This document shows positions 53,006 to 61,527 of a stretch of DNA of 64,000 nt, piece after piece. Made by a program: the position numbers and the translations under genes. Below the pieces are notes generated by a model. That model was not told the origin of the DNA. It ran no database searches and worked only from the letters and a program-made list of their open reading frames with translations. Each line of letters starts with the position of its first letter. Within the stretch, counting starts at the first letter, position 1. The stretch covers positions 558,001 through 622,000 of the forward strand of contig CAVSCD010000010.1 in assembly GCA_963726335.1 (NCBI GenBank), written 5' to 3'. The DNA comes from CAVSCD01 sp963726335 (lineage in GTDB: Bacteria; Acidobacteriota; Aminicenantia; Aminicenantales; UBA8522).

Positions 53006-54496
53006 TCAGCGGGCGGGCGGCATCTTGAAGGGGCCGACGGCGATCGACGGTTTCCCCTCGACCGCAGCCACGATGTCGAGCACATCCTGGATCGGCTTGT
53101 CCCCGTTAGCCTCGAAGAACAGGCAATAATTGCGCTCGGCATAAACCGACCCTTTGGGAAGCGTGATCAGCTGCTTGCGGTCCCAGCCGACGTTGAAATA
53201 GACGAGCGGCCGGAAAAAGTACTGAAGTCCCTCGTTTCCTTCGTTGGACATGTAAAAGGAGTTATCGAACAGAACGGGGGCCGTCCCGTCGGGTCCATGG
53301 TTGGCATACAGGTCCTTGACCGTCGCCACGCCGATTTTCTCCGCGGGGTTGAGGAGAGCGAAGAAGGGGATGTCGTCGGACAGCCTCAGGACGTCATTAT
53401 GGGTATTCATCGGCGGGTAGTCCTTCAAATCGGCGACCACCGGCACGCCGTCGCGCAGCCAGGCCATGTGGGTGAACGTGCCGTTGTCGAAAACCATGTT
53501 GAGGTTGCGCAGGGAAACGACGCCCACGGGTTCAAGTACCTCGATGCCGGTGCTCATTTCGACATAGGACCGGTTTGAAAAAAAGCGGTAGGTGACGGCC
53601 ACGTTGACTTCGGGCACTTTCGGGAAGGGGCCGCTCCGGCGGATCTCGACGAACAGGGGCCCCTGTTCGATCTCGCAGACCGGCGGCGGGTTCCAGTCAA
53701 AAACATGGATCCAGCCGCGGGTGGGGACGAAGATCCCGGGCTCCCAGTGCATGACGCCCGTGTAGGGGGCGATGGGCCAGGCCGGCCGGCTTTTGAGCGT
53801 CACGGCGGCCAGCTGTCCGGAGTCGTAGTTGCTGGCGTGGGCGGGCCGGGCGGCCTTGAGTGCCGTCCGGTTCGTTGGAGCCGCTTCCGGGAGGGCGCCG
53901 CCCTCAGGGATCCGGCCTTGCAAGCGCGCTTTCAGCTTGGCATTTTCCACTGTCCAGGATGGGGCCGCGCCCGTCACGCGGAGGTCGGAGGCGTTGGCAG
54001 GCATCTGGGCGGATGGGTTGCCGTAGAGCAGGAAATACTCGGCCGGGCCAGAGCCCGGGGCGATATCAAAGAAGGTTATCCTGCCGCTTACGGTGGGTAG
54101 GCTTTTGGCGCCGTCGGTATCACGGTCCCAGGTCGACAGGCGCGAGAGCTGGAAGGGAACCGGGATCTCGCCCTTGTCCGTCTTCAGGACCAGCCGGATC
54201 TCCTTTTGCGGATCGCCGATGTCGGCGGCGAACATCGAGAAGGTCAGATCGACGGGCAGACGGTCGGCGACGGCGGCATGGCGCTCGGTCAGGACGATCG
54301 GCAGACGCTGCTTCCAGGCCTGCCAGGTGTTCGGTTCGACCGCGGCGAGCCGGGCGAAACCGGCCAAAATCAAAATAAGAGCGATTCTGAATTTGCGGCG
54401 CGGCTGTGATTCACGGCAATACCTCCGGTGAGAATTGAGTCGAATTCTGCACCCATTTTCAACCCGAGCGGAAGATGCCCGTTGGCCGACGATCAT
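53006..54496 (-). CDS. Secreted beta-rich protein of unrecognised family
   Basis: The frame has 496 codons. A hydrophobic signal (FRIALILILAGFARLAAVEP) follows 36 unusual residues; the actual start is unclear. AGGAGG-like DNA (on the minus strand, before 54409) precedes a GTG in a different frame, so either the start is the ATG at 54496 or the N-terminus has a frameshift. The rest is beta-rich: LTFSMFAADIGDPQKEIRLV, SGRITFFDIAPGSGPAEYFL LYGN, GVMHWEPGIFVPTRGWIHVF DW, VTYRFFSNRSYVEMSTGIEV and IPFFALLNPAEKIGVATVKD. The layout resembles RIFT-barrel / exo-rhamnogalacturonan-lyase-like exported proteins, but I am not certain. It probably acts on plant or microbial polysaccharide. Confidence 0.55.
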   Translation of the reverse strand: MIVGQRASSARVENGCRIRLNSHRRYCRESQPRRKFRIALILILAGFARLAAVEPNTWQAWKQRLPIVLTERHAAVADRLPVDLTFSMFAADIGDPQKEIRLVLKTDKGEIPVPFQLSRLSTWDRDTDGAKSLPTVSGRITFFDIAPGSGPAEYFLLYGNPSAQMPANASDLRVTGAAPSWTVENAKLKARLQGRIPEGGALPEAAPTNRTALKAARPAHASNYDSGQLAAVTLKSRPAWPIAPYTGVMHWEPGIFVPTRGWIHVFDWNPPPVCEIEQGPLFVEIRRSGPFPKVPEVNVAVTYRFFSNRSYVEMSTGIEVLEPVGVVSLRNLNMVFDNGTFTHMAWLRDGVPVVADLKDYPPMNTHNDVLRLSDDIPFFALLNPAEKIGVATVKDLYANHGPDGTAPVLFDNSFYMSNEGNEGLQYFFRPLVYFNVGWDRKQLITLPKGSVYAERNYCLFFEANGDKPIQDVLDIVAAVEGKPSIAVGPFKMPPAR

Positions 54497-54635
54497 TCTA
54501 TTTAGTCGTTAGCGGTGGTCCCTTTCGGGCGACAAAGCCGCGGCCTGGTTATCCGTGTCTCGAATTCCCACATCGCTGTCCCGGATTCCGGATAACCAAG
54601 GACCGGGAGGTTCGTGCGTTCAAACCGCGCCGTCC

Positions 54636-54664
54636 TTGACTCCCGCCGCGTCCGGCATTATCTT
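54636..54664 (+). promoter_or_regulatory. Sigma-70-like promoter of the acetamidase gene
   Basis: TTGACT (54636-54641) and TATCTT (54659-54664) are 17 bp apart. A transcript start near 54671 leaves 45 nt of leader to the ATG at 54716, which has AAGGAGG ahead. Confidence 0.6.
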
Positions 54665-54715
54665 CTAGGGTGCATTACCGGCCCAAAGCGCGGTTGCGCT
54701 CAAGGAGGCACCCGG

Positions 54716-55691
54716 ATGTCGAAAAAGACGATCATGGCCTGGACGATCCTCATGCCTTCTCTCCGCATTATCTGCCACGGCCGAGGTCCGCCGGTTCAAG
54801 GCGACCAAAGGGTATCAGACGTATACCGTGCGGAAGCCCGTACTCACCGTCAACCCGGGCGATACCGTCGAGACGAACACGCTGTATTCGGAATGGTTCG
54901 CCGGCAAAGACGCGCCCTGGCCGGGTGAGGCGGGGCCGATTCATGTCCGGGGCGCCGAACCCGGGGACACTCTCACGGTCAAGATCCTGAAGATCCGTCC
55001 CAACGCGCCTGTCGGACGAGCGGGGACGTCTTTGAGCTACGGGTCGATCACCGCCACCGAAACGACGGCTATGCTCAACGAACCTATCCCGATCAAGAAG
55101 TTCATCTGGGCCATCGCCGCCGACGGCCGGACAGCGACGCTCGAGCTTCCGGGGAGCCGGCTGAAGCGGGTTCGGGTCGACCTCGACCCGATGCTCGGCC
55201 GACTGGCGACCGCTCCCCCCGAGGATCAGGCTATTCCCGGCGGCGTTCCTTCGACCTTCGGCGGGAATATGGATACGCCGGAGGCCCGGGAGGGAACCAC
55301 CATCTCCCTGCCCGTCTATCACCCGGGCGCCTGCTTCTACTGGGGCGACGTCCACGCTCTCCAGGGTGACGGAGAAATCTCGGGCATGGGCATCGAAACG
55401 TCGGCGGACGTGGCCTTCGAGTTCGGCCTCCTCAAAGGGAAGAAGATCGCCTGGCCGCGTCTCGAGAACGCCGAGTACATCATGGTGGCCGGCTCGGCGC
55501 GGCCGCTGATCGACGCCTTCCGGATCGCCCACGTCGAGATGGTGAAGTGGCTCGAGTCGGAGTACGGATTCGACCGCTGGGAGGCGCTGGAGGTCTTCTC
55601 GCAGGTCGGCAAAGCGGGGATCGCCAACGTCGTCGACCCGAATTACACGGTCGTCGCCAAGTTCCCGAAGAAGTACTTGCCCCAGCCGTGA
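54716..55691 (+). CDS. Acetamidase/formamidase family hydrolase, one frameshift near the signal peptide
   Basis: AAGGAGG precedes the ATG at 54716, which encodes MSKKTIMAWTILM. After about 54752 the frame must slip by one (an extra C in ATGCC) to give LLSALSATAEVRRFKATKGY QTYTVRKP and join the main frame. That frame holds the FmdA/AmdA motifs: VNPGDTVETNTLYSEW, HVRGAEPGDTLTVKILKI, VPSTFGGNMDTPEAREGTTI, PGACFYWGDVHALQGDGEIS GMGIETSADV and VGKAGIANVVDPNYTVVAKF. It hydrolyses formamide or short amides. A complete signal peptide results only if the frameshift is repaired, so an exported amidase was probably intended. The end overlaps a relic of an AMP-binding enzyme. Confidence 0.85.
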
Positions 55692-55858
55692 ACCCAGGCG
55701 TCCCCGTCGAAAAAATCAGCCGGCGGTTGGCCCTCCAGTCGGCCCGGTTCCCCGACAAGACATTTCTCGTGGACCTCGGCTCGGGGCGGCGGTTCACCTT
55801 CCGCGAGTTCGACGGGCTCGCCAGCGCTGTGATTGTCGGTCCAAAACGCCTGTGCTAG
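55688..55858 (+). pseudogene. N-terminal remnant of an AMP-dependent acyl-CoA synthetase
   Basis: A GTG overlapping the acetamidase stop by 4 bp begins a 56-codon frame: VNPGVPVEKISRRLALQSAR, FPDKTFLVDLGSGRRFTFRE FDGLAS. That is the N-terminal strand of an AMP-binding (ANL) synthetase. The homology ends at about 55829, where the DNA joins the promoter of the next gene, and the frame stops after 10 unrelated residues. The remaining 450 or so residues expected of the enzyme are missing. The intact synthetase may once have formed a unit with the amidase. Confidence 0.6.
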
Positions 55859-55861
55859 AAT
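55833..55861 (+). promoter_or_regulatory. Extended -10 promoter of the first Gfo/Idh/MocA gene
   Basis: TTGTCG (55833-55838) and TAGAAT (55856-55861) are 17 bp apart, with TGC directly ahead of the -10 (extended -10). It begins exactly where the AMP-synthetase remnant's homology ends. Start of transcription near 55868. Confidence 0.6.
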
Positions 55862-55906
55862 ACGCGCGCATCCGCACCCATGAAACTCGATCCGCGGGGA
55901 GGTACC

Positions 55907-57109
55907 ATGAAAAAAGCTCACAACATCACCCTGCTCGGCGCCGGCCTGATCGGCACGTTCTACGCGATGACCGTCCAGGGGGGCCGGAGCCGGGACAGGA
56001 TCAAGACGATCTGCGCCGTGACCGAGGCCGAGGCCGAGGCTTTCGCCAAGAAGTACGGTATCCCGAACTGGACGGCCGATATGAAAGAGGCCGTCGAGGA
56101 CCCGGAAACCGACATCGTGATCATCGGCGTCCCGAACTTCCTGCATAAAAAAGCCATCACGCTCGCGGCCAACGCCGGCAAGGCGGTGCTCTGCACCAAG
56201 CCGCTCGGCCGGAGCGCCGCCGAAGCGCTCGAGATCCTCCAGGCCGTCGAGAAGGCCGGCGTGTTCGCGGGCTACCTCGAGGACCTCGTCTATACGCCCA
56301 AAACGCTCAAATCGGTCGCGTCCGTCAGGGCGGGAGCGGTCGGCAAGGTCCTGTGGGTCAGGTCGCGCGAGACCCACTCGGGGCCCCACAGCGCCTGGTT
56401 CTGGGACAAGAAGCTGGCCGGCGGCGGGGCCATCGTCGACCTCGCCTGCCACTGCATCGAGATCATCCGGAGCTTTATCGGGAAGGAGGTCCGGCCCGTC
56501 GAGGTGATGTGCACCGCCGACACGCTGGTCCATCCGATCGCCGCCGAGGACTCGGCCATCGGCCTCATCCGGTTCGAGGACCGGGCCATCGGCCAGTTCG
56601 AGGTCAGCTGGACCTTCCGGGGCGGCATGGACCTCCGGGACGAGGTCGCCGGCACGGAGGGCACGATCTGGCTCAACCATTTCCTCCGCACCGGCTACGA
56701 GATGTTCACGGCGGCCGGGTCGGGAGGCTACGTCGCGGAGAAGGCCGAGACCGAGAAGGGCTGGCTCTTCCCCGTCGGCGACGAGGTCCACGAGCTCGGC
56801 TACGTCAACATGTTCGGCGACATGTTCGACGCCATCGATGCGGGCCGCGCGCCCAGGGAGACGTTCCTCGACGGCTACATCGTCAACGCCGTCATGGATG
56901 CCTGCTACCGGTCGGCGAAATCCCGGCGGTGGGAGCCGGTTAAGCTCGAAAGATGGTATCCCGGGAAGGAGAAGAAAGCCGCTGCGGCAGCCAGGAAACC
57001 GGCCCGGGAGAGATATTCCGTCATCAAAGAGGAGCGCCTGCCGGACGGGACGGTCAAAGAGATCGTTCAGGACTGGAAGACCGGGCATGTCATCCAGCGA
57101 TTTAAATAA
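55907..57109 (+). CDS. Gfo/Idh/MocA family oxidoreductase (cytoplasmic)
   Basis: The protein has 400 residues. The NAD(P) fold reads NITLLGAGLIGTFYAMTVQ, then YGIPNWTADMKEAVEDPETD IVIIGVPNFLHK, VLCTKPLGRSAAEALEILQA (the EKP-type Lys is KPLG) and AGYLEDLVYTPKTLKSV. The C-terminal domain has LAGGGAIVDLACHCIEIIRS with the catalytic Asp/His region. It oxidises or reduces a sugar or inositol; the substrate is unknown. A Lys/Ala-rich C-terminal extension (KEKKAAAAARKPARERYSVI) is unusual. The ATG at 55907 follows GGAGG; one at 55880 is less likely. Confidence 0.88.
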   Translation: MKKAHNITLLGAGLIGTFYAMTVQGGRSRDRIKTICAVTEAEAEAFAKKYGIPNWTADMKEAVEDPETDIVIIGVPNFLHKKAITLAANAGKAVLCTKPLGRSAAEALEILQAVEKAGVFAGYLEDLVYTPKTLKSVASVRAGAVGKVLWVRSRETHSGPHSAWFWDKKLAGGGAIVDLACHCIEIIRSFIGKEVRPVEVMCTADTLVHPIAAEDSAIGLIRFEDRAIGQFEVSWTFRGGMDLRDEVAGTEGTIWLNHFLRTGYEMFTAAGSGGYVAEKAETEKGWLFPVGDEVHELGYVNMFGDMFDAIDAGRAPRETFLDGYIVNAVMDACYRSAKSRRWEPVKLERWYPGKEKKAAAAARKPARERYSVIKEERLPDGTVKEIVQDWKTGHVIQRFK

Positions 57110-57110
57110 G

Positions 57111-57272
57111 CGGGGACAGCCCCCCCTGTTACCTGTCCCCGGGCTGTACCAGGTACAGGCGGGGGCCCAGCGAACGGACAAGGATAATTCGGGACATGTT
57201 CCGAATCGAGGCGGGAAGCTTGCCCCGACTGACAGTCAGACGGGCCATTCGGTACGTGTCCCGGAATTATCC
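57111..57272. repeat. Cluster of three inverted repeats in a 190-bp intergenic gap (REP-like)
   Basis: Three separate inverted repeats lie between the two Gfo/Idh/MocA genes. (1) CGGGGACAG 57111-57119 and CTGTCCCCG 57133-57141, perfect 9 bp. (2) CTGTACC-A-GGTACAG, 57144-57158, perfect. (3) GGATAATTCGGGACATGT 57182-57199 and ACGTGTCCCGGAATTATCC 57254-57272, one mismatch and one insertion. Perfect palindromes with GGGACA/TGTCCC cores resemble REP/REPIN elements moved by RAYT transposases. The first may also act as a terminator. Genome-wide copies would show which. Confidence 0.5.
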
Positions 57273-57299
57273 AGCCGCGGGCGGTCAGAGGAGCAACCC

Positions 57300-58550
57300 A
57301 TGGACACGAAATTGAATCAACCAGAATCCGACGCGCTTGCGATCAGCCGTCGCGAGTTCATTAAGGGAGCTGGGGCGGCGGCGGCCTCGCTGACGATCCT
57401 CCCTCCGGGTCTTGTCCGCGGCTCGCAGGCCAATTCCCGGATTAAACTCGGGATCATCGGCTGCGGCGGCCGGGGAACATGGATCGCCAAGCTCTTCGCG
57501 GAGAACGGCGGATACGAGATCCATGCCGGTGCGGATTATTTCGCCGACCGCGCCGCCGACCTCGGGATTCAGCACTCTATCCCTGAATCGCGCCTTTTCT
57601 CCGGCCTGTCAGCTTACAGGCGTCTGCTCGAAAGCGGCGTCGAGGCCGTGGCCATCATCTCGCCTCCGTACTTCCATCCGGAGCAGGCCGCGGCCGCCGT
57701 AGACAAGGGAGTCCACGTTTATCTGGCCAAGCCCATCGCCGTGGACGCGCCCGGCTGCCGCCTGATCGCGGACCTCGGCCAAAAGGCCGCCCGGAAGAAA
57801 TTGTGCTTCCTCGTCGATTTTCAGACCCGGAATAACCCGTTCTTCGTCGAGGCGCTCGAACGCGTGCACAAGGGTGCGATCGGCGACTTTGTCTTCGGCG
57901 AGGCCACCTATCACGCGGAATGCCCCTTCGAGAAATGCTACGCGCCGCTGCGAAGCGAGCCGGACAGCCCCGAAGCCCGACTGCAGGCGTGGGGACTCGA
58001 CCGGGCTCTGTCAGGGGATATCATCACCGAGCAGGAGATCCACGTGCTCGACGTCGCCAACTGGATCATGGGCACGCCTCCCCTGTTTGCGGTCGGAAGC
58101 GGCGGTCTCACCGCCCGCCCCAAGATCGGCACCTGCTTTGACCATTTCGTCGTCTATTACCAGTATTCCGGCAACGTGGCCGTCCAGTTCAGCGGCCGCC
58201 AGTTCAACGGCCACGGGACGCCCGAAGGCCTAAAGAACCGGATGTTCGGGTCGAAAGGAGTCCTCGAAACCCAGTACGGCGGCGAAGTTCTCATCCGGGG
58301 CGAAAATTTCTACCGGGGAGGAAAAACGCCCCAGATCTACCTGGAGGGCGCCGTCAACAACATCGCGGCGTTCCATAAGAGCATCACGTCGGGGGACTAT
58401 TCGAACGCCACCGTCGAGCCGAGCGTCCAGAGCAACCTGGTCACGATCCTCGGCCGGAAGTCGGCCTACGAGAAGCGCCGGGTATCATGGGACGAGATCG
58501 AGAACGATCAAGAGCGGCTTCTGCCCGACCTCGAGGGACTGATGGATTAG
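57300..58550 (+). CDS. Tat-exported Gfo/Idh/MocA family oxidoreductase
   Basis: The protein has 416 residues. The twin-arginine signal (AISRREFIKGAGAAAASLTI) is followed by RIKLGIIGCGGRGTWIAKLF AENGGYEI (NAD fold), VEAVAIISPPYFHPEQAAAA, VYLAKPIAVDAPGCRLI (KP motif Lys), and a C-terminal GFO_IDH_MocA_C-like domain (RLQAWGLDRALSGDIITEQE IHVLDVANWI; FNGHGTPEGLKNRMFGSKGV). Such Tat-exported relatives process sugars in the periplasm, with bound NAD, as in gluco-oligosaccharide oxidoreductases. The start follows AGAGGAG. It may form a catabolic pair with the cytoplasmic paralogue upstream. Confidence 0.9.
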   Translation: MDTKLNQPESDALAISRREFIKGAGAAAASLTILPPGLVRGSQANSRIKLGIIGCGGRGTWIAKLFAENGGYEIHAGADYFADRAADLGIQHSIPESRLFSGLSAYRRLLESGVEAVAIISPPYFHPEQAAAAVDKGVHVYLAKPIAVDAPGCRLIADLGQKAARKKLCFLVDFQTRNNPFFVEALERVHKGAIGDFVFGEATYHAECPFEKCYAPLRSEPDSPEARLQAWGLDRALSGDIITEQEIHVLDVANWIMGTPPLFAVGSGGLTARPKIGTCFDHFVVYYQYSGNVAVQFSGRQFNGHGTPEGLKNRMFGSKGVLETQYGGEVLIRGENFYRGGKTPQIYLEGAVNNIAAFHKSITSGDYSNATVEPSVQSNLVTILGRKSAYEKRRVSWDEIENDQERLLPDLEGLMD

Positions 58551-59712
58551 ATGATGGCCAAGCGCGGCGCGTGTTTTACAGCTCTTTTAGTTCTGCTCGC
58601 CTTCTCCCTGTCGCTTTTTCGCTGTCCAGTCCGCGCCTTCCCCACAGCGGGGAAAGCTCAGGATCCTCGAGCTCGCGGGGACGCCCTACGAGAGGGGTCG
58701 AATCCATGGCCAGACCCTAAGACCGCAAATCCAGGAGCTCGTCAAGCGATGGCAGGCGGACATCGAAAAATCCTACTCGGTTCCGGCAGCGGCCTTCATC
58801 CAGAAACTGCTCGAAGACTCAGACTTCAGGCCTGCCATCGAGCGCTGGACCCCTGGGCTCCTGGATGAGGTTCGCGGGATCGCGGACGGCGCCGGCCTCG
58901 ACTTCCCAACAATGTTCGCATTTCAGCTCATCGATGAGACCTGGGTCATGGGCCCCGACCTCGGCCTCTCCAAGTGCACCTCCCTCGCTGCCCGAAAAAG
59001 AGGCGGCCGGCCCGCCTTCGTCGCTCAGAACCTCGACCTCCCCGTCTTCTATAACGACTTTCCGACGGTCCTTCGCATTCGCGGCCGCGGCGAGCCGGAC
59101 GCACTCGTGTTTACGATCCCGGGTGTCATCGCGGCGAACGGCCTGAACGACCGTTCCGTGGGCGTATGTGTCAACGCCGTCACCCAACTCTCTTATTCCC
59201 CGAAGGGTCTCCCTGTCGCCTTCGTCATCAGGGGCATCCTCCGGCAAAAAACATACGACGACGCGGTCCGATTCCTGAAGGAGATTAGCCCGGCGGCTCC
59301 CCAGAATTACCTCATCGGCGGTCCTGCACAAGCGGCCGGGTTCGAGCGCTCGGCAGACCGGATCGCGGAGTTCCTGCCTTTTCCCGGCGCCGAATTCACC
59401 TATCATACGAACCATCCGCTGGTCAACGAGGATTTCAGCCCGAGATTCAGCGCGCAACTCAAGAAAAGTGGTATGTCGCTGGAAACCTATAAAGCCATCT
59501 GTCCGAGGTTCAGGTTCCTCGAAGCCTCATTCAAAGACAACTCGGCCGATCTCAACCTGGCCGTCCTCGAACGCCTGTTCGCCGACCGCGGTTCACAGAT
59601 CAATAATGAAAGAACCTACGGGTGTACCATCATGGTCCTTGGGGATCGGCCGGAGCTCCATATCGCACCCGGGCGCCCGGACGAAGAACCGTTCCAGGTG
59701 CTTGGTTTCTAG
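58551..59712 (+). CDS. C45-type Ntn-hydrolase (acyl-CoA:6-APA acyltransferase-like), one frameshift
   Basis: An ATG at 58551 starts a signal peptide (MMAKRGACFTALLVLLAFSL SLFRC). Between 58640 and 58665 (a C4 run) the frame slips by one. The second frame has PQRGKLRILELAGTPYERGR IHGQTLRPQIQELV, then VPAAAFIQKLLEDSDFRPAI ERW and LLDEVRGIADGAGLDFPTMF, and continues to 59712. The nucleophile Cys lies in LSKCTSLAARK; QNLDLPVFYND completes the active site. C45 relatives cleave an amide or transfer an acyl group; the precursor would cut itself at this Cys. The start has no clear ribosome-binding site. It is 1 bp downstream of the Tat Gfo/Idh/MocA stop, probably one transcript. Confidence 0.8.
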
Positions 59713-59739
59713 GGAGACCACCGGCAGGAGTTTCATCTC

Positions 59740-60641
59740 ATGAACCCAATCGAGAAGGCCATTCCCACGCCCGGATCCGTCGTCGGAAACGGGTGGCGCT
59801 TACACATTCCTCTCCGTCCTCGCCGGGCTGGCGGCGCGACCCGCCCCGGTTCCCGCGGCCCAGCAGGACAGGAAAGCCGAGGTCAGGTTCGGGATCTGCG
59901 ACTGGACTCTGGCGAGGCCGGCCACCCGGATGCCTTTAAGGTCGCGAAAAAGCTGGGCCTGGAAGGACTCCAGGTGAGCCTCGTCCCGGCGGGGGACTCG
60001 CTCTATCTCGTTCCGCTCGACCTCCAGAAGAGCTACCTGCTCTGGGCCGCCGGGAACAGCCTGGCCATCTGCTCGTTCGCCATCGGCGAACTGAACAACG
60101 TACCGCTCAAGAGCGACCCCCTGGCCGAGAAGTGGCTCGACCAGGCGATCGACATCGCCTCGTCGATGCAGGTGCGGCGGATCCTCGTCCCGTTCTTCGG
60201 CAAAGGCGACCTGAGGAGCACACCAAGGGGACGGCGGCGGTCATCGCCTGCCTGAAGCGCCTGGCTCCTAAAGCCGAGAAGCAGCACGTCATCCTGGCCC
60301 TTGAATCATGGCTCAGCGCCGAGGATCACATCAAGATCATCGACGCCGTCGGCTCCAAGGCCGTCCGGGTCTACTACGATGTCGCCAACGCGCGGGAACG
60401 GGGCTACGATATCGGCCGGGAGATCCGCTTTCTGGGCAGCCGGATCTGCGAGGTCCACGCCAAGGACACCAAAGACCTCTATGGCAAAGGCGCGACGGAT
60501 TTTGTCGCCGTTAAGAAGGCGCTCGACGACATCGGCTACCGGGGGTGGCTGGTCATCGAAGGCACCAAGCTTCCCCTCGGCGTCGAGGAAAGCATCGCCT
60601 ACGACTTGAAGTATCTTAATTCCGTATTTCTTCCGCAGTAG
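59740..60641 (+). CDS. Sugar phosphate isomerase/epimerase-like protein, several frameshifts
   Basis: Pieces of one xylose-isomerase-like TIM barrel lie in different frames. The first few dozen residues (MNPIEKAIPTPG) lead into an Arg-rich segment and then, in another frame, TFLSVLAGLAARPAPVPAAQ QDRKAEVRFGICDWTL (a signal peptide and the first strand). The frame then returns for EAGHPDAFKVAKKLGLEGLQ VSLVPAGDSLYLVPL, and slips again near 60210 for GTAAVIACLKRLAPKAEKQH VILALESWL (metal Glu), IKIIDAVGSKAVRVYYDVAN, CEVHAKDTKDLYGKGATDFV and GWLVIEGTKLP. At least three indels are needed. The restored product is an exported AP-endonuclease-2/xylose-isomerase-like sugar isomerase. It may be a decayed gene or suffer from bad sequence. 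Confidence 0.7.
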
Positions 60642-60690
60642 AAAACTGCGGCTCTGCGCAAATGAATTCATGGCCGGCCTACAGCCGGGG

Positions 60691-61095
60691 CTATTCCAGC
60701 CAGTTCTCTATCCTGAGCGGCGTGATCCGGCGGAACTCTTTCGTGTTGGCGGTCACGAGAGTGATATCCAGGCTCAGGGCGTGAGCCCCGATCTGGGTAT
60801 CCAGCGGACCGATCGGCGTACCCGCCATCTCCAATTTGGCTCGCACCGGGCCATAACACGAGGCGGCCTGTTCGCCAAAGTCGGCGATCTCCAACGGCAG
60901 AAGGAATTCTTCCAAGGCCCGAGCATTCTTCTCCACGGCTTGGCTCCTGACCACGCCATACTTGAGTTCGGCCAAGGTGATCGAGGAGATCCCGATATCG
61001 CCAACGGTCAAGGAGTGAAAACGTTCCAGGATGTTCGGCGGCTTTCGCTTAATCAGCGCAATGCAGATGTCCGTGTCCAGCATGTATCTCATCAC
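60691..61095 (-). CDS. vapC: VapC-type PIN-domain toxin
   Basis: The protein has 134 residues. PIN-domain acidic residues are visible: MRYMLDTDICIALIKRKP (Asp-x-Asp), GISSITLAELKYGV (Glu), GPLDTQIGAHALSLDITLVT ANTKEFRRI (Asp, then Thr-x-Asn). VapC toxins cut tRNA or rRNA. It follows VapB with a 4-bp ATGA overlap, the classical order antitoxin-toxin. Confidence 0.95.
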   Translation of the reverse strand: MMRYMLDTDICIALIKRKPPNILERFHSLTVGDIGISSITLAELKYGVVRSQAVEKNARALEEFLLPLEIADFGEQAASCYGPVRAKLEMAGTPIGPLDTQIGAHALSLDITLVTANTKEFRRITPLRIENWLE

Positions 61096-61319
61096 AAGGG
61101 CTCCCGCTCCTGGCCCTTAGGCTGGCGGCGTTCGGACATGAAGTCCTCTGAAAACGAGTCGAGGCTTTTGAAAAGAGAATCCCAAGAGTCTTTAGCGGGG
61201 ATCAGGATGACGGCGTTGCCCGATTTCTTGATATAGACGAATTCATCCTCGAACCGGAATTCTTTGGGCAGACGGACCGCCTGGCTCTGGCCGTTGCGGA
61301 AGAGTTTGGCTGTTTTCAT
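61092..61319 (-). CDS. vapB: VapB-type antitoxin (AbrB/SpoVT fold)
   Basis: The protein has 75 residues. The DNA-binding swapped-hairpin fold is MKTAKLFRNGQSQAVRLPKE FRF with YIKKSGNAVILIP; the C-terminal tail (DSWDSLFKSLDSFSEDF) would wrap VapC. I prefer the ATG at 61319 because the family consensus begins there; an in-frame ATG at 61328 is possible. A palindrome over its promoter fits autoregulation. Confidence 0.9.
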   Translation of the reverse strand: MKTAKLFRNGQSQAVRLPKEFRFEDEFVYIKKSGNAVILIPAKDSWDSLFKSLDSFSEDFMSERRQPKGQEREPL

Positions 61320-61345
61320 GGTAAGCATTTTCCCAAATTTTAATC

Positions 61346-61381
61346 TATATTATTAATATATACTTATGAACATATTGTCAA
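61346..61381 (-). promoter_or_regulatory. Promoter and palindromic operator of vapBC
   Basis: On the minus strand TTGACA (61381-61376) is 17 bp from TATTAA (61358-61353). A 15-bp palindrome TATATTATTAATATA (61346-61360) covers the -10, as expected for VapB-mediated autorepression. The area is AT-rich, in contrast with its surroundings. Confidence 0.6.
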
Positions 61382-61527
61382 GTCCAACCCGAAAAAACTA
61401 GCGTCAGGTGGGGACCGACTTAAGAACGCTCCGTAATTAGAAGACGGGTCACCAGGGAGGTTTTTCTCAGGACACAGATCTCGGAGCTGCCATCAAGGCG
61501 CTGGTCCACTCAGGGAGAGATGAAGAG

